DNA of 64,000 nt from Halopseudomonas pelagia CL-AP6 (GTDB lineage Bacteria; Pseudomonadota; Gammaproteobacteria; Pseudomonadales; Pseudomonadaceae). Shown one piece after another: positions 54,565-62,376 of this stretch. Where the stretch lies: positions 48,433-112,432 of the forward strand of contig NZ_AROI01000035.1 in assembly GCF_000410875.1 (NCBI RefSeq), written 5' to 3'. Every line of letters starts with the position of its first letter. The stretch's first letter is position 1. A program made the position numbers and the translations under genes. Under the pieces are notes generated by a model. That model had not been told where the DNA came from, did not search any database, and saw only the letters and a program-made list of their open reading frames with translations.

Positions 54565-54592
54565 ATATGGGGTCTTTAATGCAGGCTTCAAG
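54565..54592 (-). promoter_or_regulatory. Sigma-32 heat-shock promoter of grpE
   Basis: CTTGAA (54592-54587), a 14-bp spacer, then CCCCATAT (54572-54565): a near-perfect sigma-32 promoter. Confidence 0.92.
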
Positions 54593-54672
54593 GGCCAAAA
54601 GACCAGAGAACAGAAAAGCCCGAGGACGTAAAAACCAGAAAAGCCCGCGCCTCTTGTGAACAAAACCCAAAC

Positions 54673-54692
54673 TACTGTATAAATAACCAGAC
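54673..54692 (+). promoter_or_regulatory. LexA (SOS) box upstream of recN
   Basis: TACTGTATAAATAACCAGAC matches CTGT-N8-ACAG with one change (CCAG). It ends about 20 bp before the recN ATG, the location where recN is LexA-controlled in many gammaproteobacteria. Confidence 0.8.
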
Positions 54693-54711
54693 TTGATACG
54701 GGAGCGCGGCC

Positions 54712-56382
54712 ATGCTGGTACATCTTGCGGTGAACAATTACGCCATCGTCGACCACCTTGAGCTGGAGCTCAGCAGCGGCATGACGGTGATAACCGGGGA
54801 AACCGGCGCCGGCAAGTCGATCATGCTTGATGCTTTGGCACTGACGCTCGGCGACCGCGCCGACAGTGGTGCTGTGCGTCCCGGCACTGACAAAGCCGAT
54901 ATTCTCGCGACCTTTGATATCAGTCAGATCCCCGAGGCCCAGGCCTGGCTGGATGAGCGCGACCTGAACAGCGCCGATCAGCAGGTCATTCTGCGCCGGG
55001 TGATTACCGCCGAAGGCCGCTCGCGTGGCTATATCAATGGCAGCCCCTGCCCCCAGCAAGACCTGAAAGCCTTGGGCGAAATGCTCATCGACATTCATAG
55101 CCAGCACGAACACCAGTCACTGCTCAAACCTGACACCCACCGCCGCCTGCTGGATGATTACACCGGCAGCACCGACCTGGCCCGCCAAGTGCATTTGGCC
55201 GCCCAACGCTGCAAACAGACTGAGCAGGCGCTCAAGCAGGCCAGCGAAAAAGGCAACGAGCAAACCTCGCGCCTGCAATTGCTCACCTACCAGCTCGAAG
55301 AGTTGGAGAACCTGAGCCTGCAGGAAGGTGAGCTGGAAGAACTGGAGAACGACCAGCGGCAGTTAGCCAACGCCGGCGAGATCATGCAGTCCTGCCAGCA
55401 TGTGATCAACCTGTGCAGCGAGAACGACAGTGGCAGCGTGCTGCATGCATTGACCATCAGCCAACAGCGGCTAGCGGCCTTTCGCAACAGCCATCACAGC
55501 CTGGAAGAAGCCGACGGCATGCTGGCCAGCGCGCAGATCCAGATTGAAGAAGCGGTGGGCGAGCTAACGCGGTATCTGGATCATTTTGAAGCCGATCCGG
55601 AACGCCAACAACAGGTGGAAGAGCGCCTGGGCGCCATTTACGACTTGGCGCGCAAGCACAAGATCAACCCGGATCAAATCCCCGTGCTGCAACAGCAACT
55701 GATCGATGAACTGGAGAGCATGCAGCAGCAGGACGCCGATGCCGAGCGCCTGGCGGAAGAGCTGGAATCTTACCGCGAGCACTACCGGCAGTTGGCGGAC
55801 GAGCTGAGCGGCAAGCGTCAGACTGGCGCTACCAAGCTCGAAGAGGCAGTAACGCGGGAGATTCAACAACTGGGCATGCCCGGCGGCCAGGTCAAAGTTC
55901 AGCTCAATACCCACGAAGCACATAGCTGCCTGCCGCACGGGAGGGAAAGCGTCGAGTTACTGGTCAGCGCCAACCCCGGCCAGCCAGCCAAACCCCTGGC
56001 CAAGGTCGCCTCGGGCGGCGAGCTATCGCGTATCAGCCTGGGCATTCAGGTATCTACCGCGCAGACCTCTCGGGTACCCACGCTGGTATTCGATGAAGTA
56101 GACGTGGGTATCGGCGGGCCAACGGCAGAAATCGTCGGCAACCTGCTACGCCAGCTCGGTGGTCATGGCCAGGTGCTGACTGTCACCCACCTGCCCCAAG
56201 TGGCGGCACAAGGGCATCAGCATTTATTTGTGCGCAAAGAGCAAGGCAAGGAGTCCACCAGCACCCGCATCGACAACCTGGACGAGGATGGCCGGGTGCA
56301 CGAGGTGGCGCGAATGCTGGGGGGGATTGACCTGACCGACGAGTCGCTCGCGCACGCGCGCAAACTACTGTCGGCGGTCTAA
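54712..56382 (+). CDS. recN: DNA repair protein RecN
   Basis: A 556-residue SMC-like protein: MLVHLAVNNYAIVDHLELEL, Walker A GETGAGKSIMLDAL, a long coiled coil (about 160-365), then the signature LAKVASGGELSRISLGIQV and Walker B LVFDEVDVGIGG. It acts in early recombinational repair of double-strand breaks. It is divergent from grpE with a LexA box in the gap, and converges with fur. Confidence 0.98.
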   Translation: MLVHLAVNNYAIVDHLELELSSGMTVITGETGAGKSIMLDALALTLGDRADSGAVRPGTDKADILATFDISQIPEAQAWLDERDLNSADQQVILRRVITAEGRSRGYINGSPCPQQDLKALGEMLIDIHSQHEHQSLLKPDTHRRLLDDYTGSTDLARQVHLAAQRCKQTEQALKQASEKGNEQTSRLQLLTYQLEELENLSLQEGELEELENDQRQLANAGEIMQSCQHVINLCSENDSGSVLHALTISQQRLAAFRNSHHSLEEADGMLASAQIQIEEAVGELTRYLDHFEADPERQQQVEERLGAIYDLARKHKINPDQIPVLQQQLIDELESMQQQDADAERLAEELESYREHYRQLADELSGKRQTGATKLEEAVTREIQQLGMPGGQVKVQLNTHEAHSCLPHGRESVELLVSANPGQPAKPLAKVASGGELSRISLGIQVSTAQTSRVPTLVFDEVDVGIGGPTAEIVGNLLRQLGGHGQVLTVTHLPQVAAQGHQHLFVRKEQGKESTSTRIDNLDEDGRVHEVARMLGGIDLTDESLAHARKLLSAV

Positions 56383-56497
56383 GGACAGCTGCAAGGATCT
56401 GGCTTTAAAGCCTTACCTGACAAGCACTTCCGATCAGAATGACCAAGAGAGTTCATTTCCGCTCGGAACACTTGTCGCTTATAGCTTGCCGCTGAAG

Positions 56498-56517
56498 AAA
56501 AAAGGCGCCTAGACGCC
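56498..56517 (-). terminator. Terminator overlapping the fur stop codon
   Basis: GGGCG-TCTAG-GCGCC forms a short stem over the fur stop, followed by six U residues on the minus strand. The stem is short, so strength is uncertain. Confidence 0.55.
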
Positions 56518-56916
56518 CTTCTTCTTCACATACAACACCAGATTGTGATCAACCATCTCAAAACCATGCTCTCTCACTATCTCACGCTGACGACGTTCGA
56601 TTTCGGCATCGAAAAATTCGATCACCTCACCGGTGTCCACGCAAACCATATGATCATGATGCTCACCGTCGGCCAACTCGAACACGGCATGGCCGCCGTC
56701 GAAGTTGTGGCGCACCACCAGACCAGCGGACTCAAACTGCGTCAGGACGCGGTATACCGTAGCCAGACCCACATCATCACCGGCTTCCATCAGCGCTTTA
56801 TATACGTCCTCTGCGCTCATGTGACGCTCAGGCGAATGGTCCAGCATCTGCAGGATCTTGACGCGTGGCAGGGTGACCTTAAGGCCAGCTTTCCGGAGTT
56901 CTTGATTTTCAACCAT
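56509..56916 (-). CDS. fur: Ferric uptake regulator Fur
   Basis: A 135-residue protein: MVENQELRKAGLKVTLPRVK, HTH ATVYRVLTQFESAGLV, and the metal site HHDHMVCVDTGEVIEF. The second CxxC of some Fur proteins is missing, as in the pseudomonad group. The usual start is chosen; an upstream in-frame extension is not supported. It binds Fe2+ and represses iron uptake genes such as the TonB receptor at 4.2 kb. It is divergent from bamE. Confidence 0.99.
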   Translation of the reverse strand: MVENQELRKAGLKVTLPRVKILQMLDHSPERHMSAEDVYKALMEAGDDVGLATVYRVLTQFESAGLVVRHNFDGGHAVFELADGEHHDHMVCVDTGEVIEFFDAEIERRQREIVREHGFEMVDHNLVLYVKKKGV

Positions 56917-57009
56917 GTCAGTTTCTCGTTCAGCGCTTCGCAGGGCGGGATCTGTCGGGTATGATTCAAGGCCTTTCAGCCATTTCACGATAGTGGATGT
57001 TACCACGTG

Positions 57010-57447
57010 ATGCCAAATAGCTTATACCGAATCCTATGTATCCTGTTGTGTCTCTCCGCCCTGAGCCTTTCTGGCTGCAGTTTTCCGGGTGTTTACAAGA
57101 TTGATGTTCAACAGGGCAATGTGGTCACCCAGGACATGGTGGACCAATTACGCCCAGGCATGACGACCCGCCAAGTGCGCTTTATCACGGGCACTCCGCT
57201 GGTAGAAGACACCTTTCATCCGAATCGCTGGGATTATATCTACAGCATGCAGGCGGGCCATCAAGAGCGCACCCAAGAGCGCATCAGCCTGAATTTCGAA
57301 AATGATCTGCTGGTCGGCCTGTCCGGCGACTTCGTTCCTGGCGCCAGCCGGGATGAACAGATCATGGGCACACGCCAGCAGGCCGAGCCTGAAGCATTGG
57401 AAACCTACCCGGTTGATCTGGGTGCACCGCTGGGTACCGGCGAGTAA
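57010..57447 (+). CDS. bamE: Outer membrane assembly lipoprotein BamE (OmlA/SmpA)
   Basis: A 145-residue protein from ATG (a GTG codon directly before is an alternative). The lipobox LSLSGC is followed by [41 protein letters not shown] and [14 protein letters not shown], the SmpA/OmlA signature. It is a subunit of the BAM complex. It faces rnfH and forms the fur-bamE divergent pair seen in pseudomonads. Confidence 0.97.
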   Translation: MPNSLYRILCILLCLSALSLSGCSFPGVYKIDVQQGNVVTQDMVDQLRPGMTTRQVRFITGTPLVEDTFHPNRWDYIYSMQAGHQERTQERISLNFENDLLVGLSGDFVPGASRDEQIMGTRQQAEPEALETYPVDLGAPLGTGE

Positions 57448-57455
57448 CACAATAT

Positions 57456-57475
57456 GGGCTGTCGAGTGACAGCCC
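57456..57475. terminator. Hairpin between bamE and rnfH
   Basis: GGGCTGTC-GAGT-GACAGCCC, perfect 8-bp stem between the convergent stops, overlapping the first base of the rnfH stop codon. No U-run on either side, so it may be a weak terminator. Confidence 0.6.
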
Positions 57476-57783
57476 TACTCTCCGTCCTTGGCCGCCTTGG
57501 CCTTGGCCGCACGCTGCTTGCGGACTTCTTTGGGGTCTGCGATCAGAGGTCGATAGATTTCCACCCTCTCCCCTGACTGCAACACCCGTTCTGCGGGCTT
57601 AGCCAACGCCTTACCAAAAATACCTACCGAGAGAGTATCCAGATCCAACTCCGGGAAATGCTTCTCGATGCCCGACTGCTGCACCGCTTCCCAGGCGGTA
57701 GTGCCTTCCGGTACGGTCACGCTGAGTATCTTCTGTTTGTGCGGCAACGCGTAGGCCACCTCCACCACCAATGTCTTATCCAT
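57475..57783 (-). CDS. rnfH: RnfH family ubiquitin-like protein (RatB)
   Basis: A 102-residue protein with VEVAYALPHKQKILSVTVPEGTTA, GIFGKALAKPAERVLQSGERVEIYRPL, the RnfH signature. The role is unclear: it is in the beta-grasp family and often beside ratA; RatB/RatA were proposed as a toxin-antitoxin pair. The start overlaps the ratA stop by 8 bp, so they are coupled. Confidence 0.95.
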   Translation of the reverse strand: MDKTLVVEVAYALPHKQKILSVTVPEGTTAWEAVQQSGIEKHFPELDLDTLSVGIFGKALAKPAERVLQSGERVEIYRPLIADPKEVRKQRAAKAKAAKDGE

Positions 57784-58213
57784 TACCGTACAGCTCTTTG
57801 GCGCGCTGACAAAAGGCCTCGACCATATTGTTAGCAGCCTGATTAAACAGCGGCCCCAACGTTGCCTTGATCAACGGCCCGGCATAGTTGAAGTGCAAAT
57901 CAAGACTGATTTTGCAGGCATGCTCGCCGAGCATCTTGAATTCCCACACGCCATGCAGCTCGCTGAATGGGCCATCTTCCAGACGCAGTTCGATGCGCTG
58001 ACCGGGGATCAGTGCGTTACGAGTAGTAAACGCCTGGCTCATCCCCGCCTTGGCCACTGTCAGGCGCGCGCGCATTTCGGTATCAGCCTCATGCAGAATA
58101 TCTGCCTGAGCACACCAGGGCAGAAATTCGGGATACCGTTCCACCCGGTTGACCAGGTCATACAAGCGCTGTGCCGGATAAGGCAGCAACGCTGAACGCT
58201 GGATATGAGTCAT
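57776..58213 (-). CDS. ratA: START-like protein RatA (coenzyme Q-binding/toxin family)
   Basis: A 145-residue SRPBCC protein: QRSALLPYPAQRLYDLVNRV, RYPEFLPWCAQADIL and LHFNYAGPLIKATLGPLFN. The family was described as ribosome-association toxin RatA in E. coli and as CoQ-binding Coq10 in eukaryotes; the physiological role here is unproven. It lies between smpB's neighbourhood and rnfH in a conserved order. Confidence 0.95.
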   Translation of the reverse strand: MTHIQRSALLPYPAQRLYDLVNRVERYPEFLPWCAQADILHEADTEMRARLTVAKAGMSQAFTTRNALIPGQRIELRLEDGPFSELHGVWEFKMLGEHACKISLDLHFNYAGPLIKATLGPLFNQAANNMVEAFCQRAKELYGNG

Positions 58214-58233
58214 AGCTTGGTATCAAAGCCTCT

Positions 58234-59637
58234 TCATTTAAGCAGTTCGGTCACAAATACAATCAGAACCCCTACTGGAGCCACGTAGCGTAACAGCCAA
58301 TATACCACCGGGAACAGCCGTGGGTGGCGTAGCGCCAGCTCGGCACGAAACACCTCACGCCCCAGAATCCAGCCGGCAAACACCGCAAAAAGCAGCCCAC
58401 CCAAAGGCAACATGATTCGACTGGTCAGGTAATCGATGCTTTCAAACACCGTTTTGCCACCCTCAGCGCCCCAGCGAAAGAATGTCCAACCGCCTTCGTC
58501 AGTCACAAAGAAACGGGCGTCGGACAACACGTTGAAGGACAACACGGTACCCAGACCAACCACCCAACAGATCAGCGCGATCAGTGCGGTAATCTGCGCG
58601 CGAGTGCGCCCCGTACGTTCAACCCAATAGGCCACTGCTGGCTCTAGCATCGAGATGGCCGAGCTCCAAGCAGCAACCGCCACCAGCACAAAAAACAGCA
58701 GCCCGAATACCTGGCCCATGGCTATATTGCCAAACGCAATTGGCAGCGTAACAAACATCAACCCAGGCCCACCGCCGGGTTCCAGGCCCGCAGCAAAGAC
58801 GATTGGAAACAACGCCATACCTGCGGTTAGCGCCACTACGGTATCCAATAGCGCCACTGTCATGACTGTTCCGCCGATAGAGGATTTTTTCGGCATATAG
58901 GAGCCAAACACCATGATCGAGCCCACCCCGATACTCAAGGTGAAGAAGGCGTGCCCCATGGCGGCGAGAATGCCGTCAGGCACTTCACTCAGATCAAAGT
59001 GAAACAGAAATGTCAGGCCCTGCATGAAATGGCCGGTGGTCATGCTGTAGCCGAGCAGAATAATCAGCAGCAAGAACAGCAGCGGCATCATGATCCGCAA
59101 ACTCTTCTCAAGCCCGGCGACCACGCCACGAGCAATGATTATTGCCGTGACCAGCATAAACAGAGTGTGCCAGAGCGTCAGCCGCAAGGGGTCAGCGGTC
59201 AGGCCGCCAAATCGCGCGCCCGCGCTCGCACCGTCGATCCCGACAAACTCCCCACGCCCCATGCCGATGATGTAATCCAGCGACCAGCCCGCCACCACGC
59301 TGTAAAACGAGAGGATCAACAGCGCTGCCACCATGCCCATCATTGCTACCCAGGACCAGTGCGGGGACGCTCCAGCCTGCAGCGCCAAGCTGCGCAATGT
59401 ATTGACCGGGCTCTGGCGTCCGCGGCGGCCCAGCACTGTTTCTGCGAGCATGATCGGTAGACCAATCAGCGCAATACAGACCAAATAGACCAGTACAAAT
59501 GCACCGCCGCCATACACCCCAGCCATGTAGGGAAACTTCCAGATATTCCCCAGGCCCACGGCTGAACCCGTTGCCGCCAGAATAAAAACCCAGCGGCTGG
59601 TCCATACGCCGTGTATTGAAATGCGCTCGTTGGCCAT
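58234..59637 (-). CDS. Sodium-dependent transporter of the NSS family
   Basis: A 467-residue protein with about 11-12 transmembrane segments. [25 protein letters not shown] (N-terminal Na+/substrate site), [24 protein letters not shown] and [19 protein letters not shown] define the neurotransmitter:sodium symporter family. The start at ATG 59637 gives the family N-terminus; the in-frame extension upstream is antisense to smpB. The substrate is probably an amino acid. Divergent from smpB. Confidence 0.95.
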   Translation of the reverse strand: MANERISIHGVWTSRWVFILAATGSAVGLGNIWKFPYMAGVYGGGAFVLVYLVCIALIGLPIMLAETVLGRRGRQSPVNTLRSLALQAGASPHWSWVAMMGMVAALLILSFYSVVAGWSLDYIIGMGRGEFVGIDGASAGARFGGLTADPLRLTLWHTLFMLVTAIIIARGVVAGLEKSLRIMMPLLFLLLIILLGYSMTTGHFMQGLTFLFHFDLSEVPDGILAAMGHAFFTLSIGVGSIMVFGSYMPKKSSIGGTVMTVALLDTVVALTAGMALFPIVFAAGLEPGGGPGLMFVTLPIAFGNIAMGQVFGLLFFVLVAVAAWSSAISMLEPAVAYWVERTGRTRAQITALIALICWVVGLGTVLSFNVLSDARFFVTDEGGWTFFRWGAEGGKTVFESIDYLTSRIMLPLGGLLFAVFAGWILGREVFRAELALRHPRLFPVVYWLLRYVAPVGVLIVFVTELLK

Positions 59638-59748
59638 GAATACACACCAGTTTCGTTTAGAAAAAAGAGGGGCATTGTCCAGATTTTGATCAGCGCTCAC
59701 AAGGCCCGTGTAGCCGAACTGGGCATCAGGCCCTATAATGCGCCGCCT

Positions 59749-60231
59749 ATGAGCAATCAAAAGAAACCCCAGGCCAACAGCGGCAACATCGCGCTGAACA
59801 AAAAGGCCAAACACGAATATTTTGTCGAGGATCGCTTCGAGGCCGGTATCGCACTGACCGGCTGGGAAGTGAAGAGCTTGCGTGCCGGCAAGGTTCAGCT
59901 GGTGGATAGCTATATCCTTCTCAAGAACAACGAAGCATTTTTGCTCGGCGCCCACATCACCCCGCTGCAAACCGCCAGCGCCCACGTGATCGCCGACCCA
60001 ACCCGCACGCGCAAACTACTACTGAACGCACGGGAACTGGATAAGTTGATCACTGGCGTACAGCAAAAGGGTTTCAGCTGCGTACCGTTGGCCCTTTACT
60101 GGAAGAACCATCTGGTCAAATGCGAGATAGCGCTGGTACGCGGCAAGAAAGACTTCGACAAGCGTCAGGTCGAGAAAGAGCGCGACTGGGCCAGAGAAAA
60201 ACAGCGGGTTGTGCGCGATAACAGTCGTTAA
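59749..60231 (+). CDS. smpB: SsrA-binding protein SmpB
   Basis: A 160-residue protein: [41 protein letters not shown], and a C-terminal basic tail ([20 protein letters not shown]) that sits in the ribosomal mRNA channel. It binds tmRNA for trans-translation; the ssrA gene lies only about 260 bp downstream. Confidence 0.99.
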   Translation: MSNQKKPQANSGNIALNKKAKHEYFVEDRFEAGIALTGWEVKSLRAGKVQLVDSYILLKNNEAFLLGAHITPLQTASAHVIADPTRTRKLLLNARELDKLITGVQQKGFSCVPLALYWKNHLVKCEIALVRGKKDFDKRQVEKERDWAREKQRVVRDNSR

Positions 60232-60365
60232 AGGCAGCATATTCGCCAGGCTGATATTTTTTTTGTGGCGCACGTGAACTTTCTGCCAGCGCCTCAGTCA
60301 ATGTATGCATACCGGACTGGTCAGTTCCACCAATCCGGCGTGAGGCCAAGCAAGCAAGAACTTCT

Positions 60366-60390
60366 GCCCCGCTCTGCGGGGCATTTTTTT
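60366..60390 (+). terminator. Rho-independent terminator downstream of smpB
   Basis: GCCCCGC-TCT-GCGGGGC, then CA and seven T residues on the plus strand. It separates smpB from ssrA. Confidence 0.93.
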
Positions 60391-60491
60391 GTCCACCTCT
60401 TCCCTCGCCGTCTCTCAGGCTGAGCAGCACTCTATGAAGCAGGGAACCTTTCGCGTACAATTAAGTCTGTATGAAAGACCATGATGGTTTT

Positions 60492-60879
60492 GGGGCCGAT
60501 TTGGATTCGACGACGGTTACAAAACTGGAGGGGCATGCCGAGTTGGTAACAGAACTCGTAAATAAACTGTTGCAAACCTATATAATTGCCAATGATGACA
60601 ATTACGGTGCCCAACTAGCTGCGTAAGCAGCCTAGTCGCACTTCTGGTAGCTTCGGCTCCAGCAATCATTAGAGGATGTCTGTAAACTCGAAATGATTGT
60701 CATATAGAACAGAATCGTCGCCTAGTATGTTACGGACGAAGCGGCTAAACATTACGTAACTCGCTCCAAACACCCTGCCACTCGGGCGGTGAGGAGTTAA
60801 CTCAGTTGAGATGGCTAAGCATGTAGAACCGATAGCGGCGGACTGGCGGACGGGGGTTCAAATCCCCCCGGCTCCACCA
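60492..60879 (+). ncRNA. ssrA: Transfer-messenger RNA (tmRNA)
   Basis: A 388-nt one-piece tmRNA. The tRNA-like domain pairs GGGGCCG at the 5' end with CGGCTCC at the 3' end, followed by ACCA, with TTCAAATCC in the T-loop. The tag frame at 60588-60626 reads ANDDNYGAQLAA-stop, with GCC as the resume codon. P. aeruginosa has ANDDNYALAA; here two extra residues are inserted (GAQ for part) before LAA. Together with SmpB it rescues stalled ribosomes. Its 3' end serves as the integration site for the neighbouring element. Confidence 0.98.
60850..60879 (+). other. Putative attL core: 3' end of ssrA
   Basis: The 3' end of ssrA (T-loop to CCA) is a common attB for tyrosine integrases. An integrase gene starts about 190 bp downstream and reads away. 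The distal attR copy would be outside this window, so the exact core is not known. Confidence 0.6.
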
Positions 60880-60890
60880 AATATACATCT

Positions 60891-60917
60891 AAAGACGTCT
60901 CCGGACGTCTTTTTTTG
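60891..60917 (+). terminator. Terminator downstream of ssrA
   Basis: AAAGACGTC-TCCG-GACGTCTTT followed by a run of T residues. It starts 12 bp after the CCA of ssrA. Confidence 0.92.
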
Positions 60918-60991
60918 CGCCTGAAGCTTATATAAATCAATAACTTAGCATCCATCAGTGTCCATATACGTCCAACAGCAGCCAGCACTTC

Positions 60992-61063
60992 TGGTATTCC
61001 AAATGGTATTCCAAGCATTCACATGGTATTTTTTGGAATACCAAAGACGCCGCTGGAATACCA
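60992..61063. repeat. Inverted 10-bp repeats upstream of the integrase
   Basis: TGGTATTCCA occurs at 60992-61001 and 61004-61013; its reverse complement TGGAATACCA occurs at 61034-61043 and 61054-61063. A half copy TGGTATT lies at 61024-61030. The last copy ends 2 bp before the integrase ATG. They resemble arm-type sites for an integrase/excisionase or an operator that autoregulates int. Confidence 0.85.
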
Positions 61064-61065
61064 AA

Positions 61066-62322
61066 ATGTCAGGCAAAGCCATACGTCTCACCGAAGCCAA
61101 GGTGAAGAATGCCGCCCCCGCAAAGACGGATTACGTCTTAGGTGATGGCGACGGCCTTCAAATGCGAGTGAGAAGCAATGGCTCTAAGCTCTGGAATTTC
61201 AACTACTACCACCCGGTGACCAAAAAGCGTCTCAACATGGGACTTGGAACCTATCCCGAAATCTCACTTTCACAAGCTCGCAAGCTCACCATCGATGCAA
61301 GACAGCTGATTTCTCAGGGAACCGATCCTAAGGAACAGCGAGATAACACCCGCCAGCAGCAAAAAGCTGCCAGCGAGCACACCTTGAGAAAAGTTGCCGG
61401 AGCCTGGTTTGATCTCAAGAAAACGGACGTCACACCAGCCTATGCCGAAGACATTTGGCGGTCACTGACGCTGCATGTCTTCCCGGATCTTGGAGATACC
61501 CAGGTATCTAGCGTTACAGCGCCGAAAGTCATCGAGCTTCTTCGCCCCATTGAAGCTAAAGGCAGTTTGGAAACAGTGAAGCGCCTGTCTCAGCGGCTGA
61601 ACGAAATCATGACCTATGCAGTCAATTCAGGTCTTGTACTCGCCAATCCCCTCAGCGGCATTAGAGCAGTCTTCAAAAAGCCAAAGAAACAGAACATGGC
61701 AGCTCTTAGTCCAGAAGAGTTGCCAGAGCTAATGATTGCCATCGCCAATGCGAGCATCAAACGCACTACCCGTGCCTTGATCGAATGGCAGCTGCACACA
61801 ATGACCCGACCAGTAGAGGCAGCAACCACACGCTGGGTTGACATCGACTTTGATAAGAAGATCTGGACTATCCCGGCAGAGCGCATGAAAAAGCGTCGTC
61901 CGCACATCGTGCCGCTAACAGATCAAACACTCTCCATCCTGGATGCAGTGAAGCCTTTCAGCGGGCATAGAGAGTTCGTTTTCCCGGCTGATCGCGATCC
62001 ACGCACTCACTGCAATAGCCAGACCGCTAACATGGCCCTTAAGCGCATGGGCTTTGCTGGCCGACTGGTAAGCCACGGCATGCGCTCTATTGCCAGCACC
62101 GTTCTCAACGAGCATGGATTTGACCCTGAACTGATTGAAGTAGCCCTGGCGCACGTAGACAAGAATGAGGTCAGAAGCGCTTATAACCGTGCTGACTACA
62201 TTGAACGGCGCAGACCAATGATGGAATGGTGGAGTCAGCATATTGATCAGGCCGCCACTGGAAGCCTTTCTGTCGCTTCTGTTAACCCAGAAAATGCGAG
62301 AAAGGTTGTGCCCATTCGATAA
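61066..62322 (+). CDS. Tyrosine integrase (P4/CP4-57 type)
   Basis: A 418-residue protein beginning MSGKAIRLTEAKVKNAAPAK, the DUF4102/Arm-binding N-terminus of P4-like integrases; upstream in-frame codons run over the repeats. Catalytic residues are visible: R in HTMTRPVEAATTRWVDID, H-x-x-R in SHGMRSIAST, H in LAHVDKNEV and the nucleophile Y in RSAYNRADYIERR. It probably drives site-specific integration and excision at ssrA. Confidence 0.95.
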   Translation: MSGKAIRLTEAKVKNAAPAKTDYVLGDGDGLQMRVRSNGSKLWNFNYYHPVTKKRLNMGLGTYPEISLSQARKLTIDARQLISQGTDPKEQRDNTRQQQKAASEHTLRKVAGAWFDLKKTDVTPAYAEDIWRSLTLHVFPDLGDTQVSSVTAPKVIELLRPIEAKGSLETVKRLSQRLNEIMTYAVNSGLVLANPLSGIRAVFKKPKKQNMAALSPEELPELMIAIANASIKRTTRALIEWQLHTMTRPVEAATTRWVDIDFDKKIWTIPAERMKKRRPHIVPLTDQTLSILDAVKPFSGHREFVFPADRDPRTHCNSQTANMALKRMGFAGRLVSHGMRSIASTVLNEHGFDPELIEVALAHVDKNEVRSAYNRADYIERRRPMMEWWSQHIDQAATGSLSVASVNPENARKVVPIR

Positions 62323-62376
62323 AGCAATGACTGCTCCCGGCCAGAAGCGGACTTTCAAAGGGACTCCAGCTAACAA

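Noticed and set aside
60815..61018. 67-codon minus-strand frame across the ssrA 3' end
   Set aside because: Antisense to the tmRNA tRNA-like domain; no domain.
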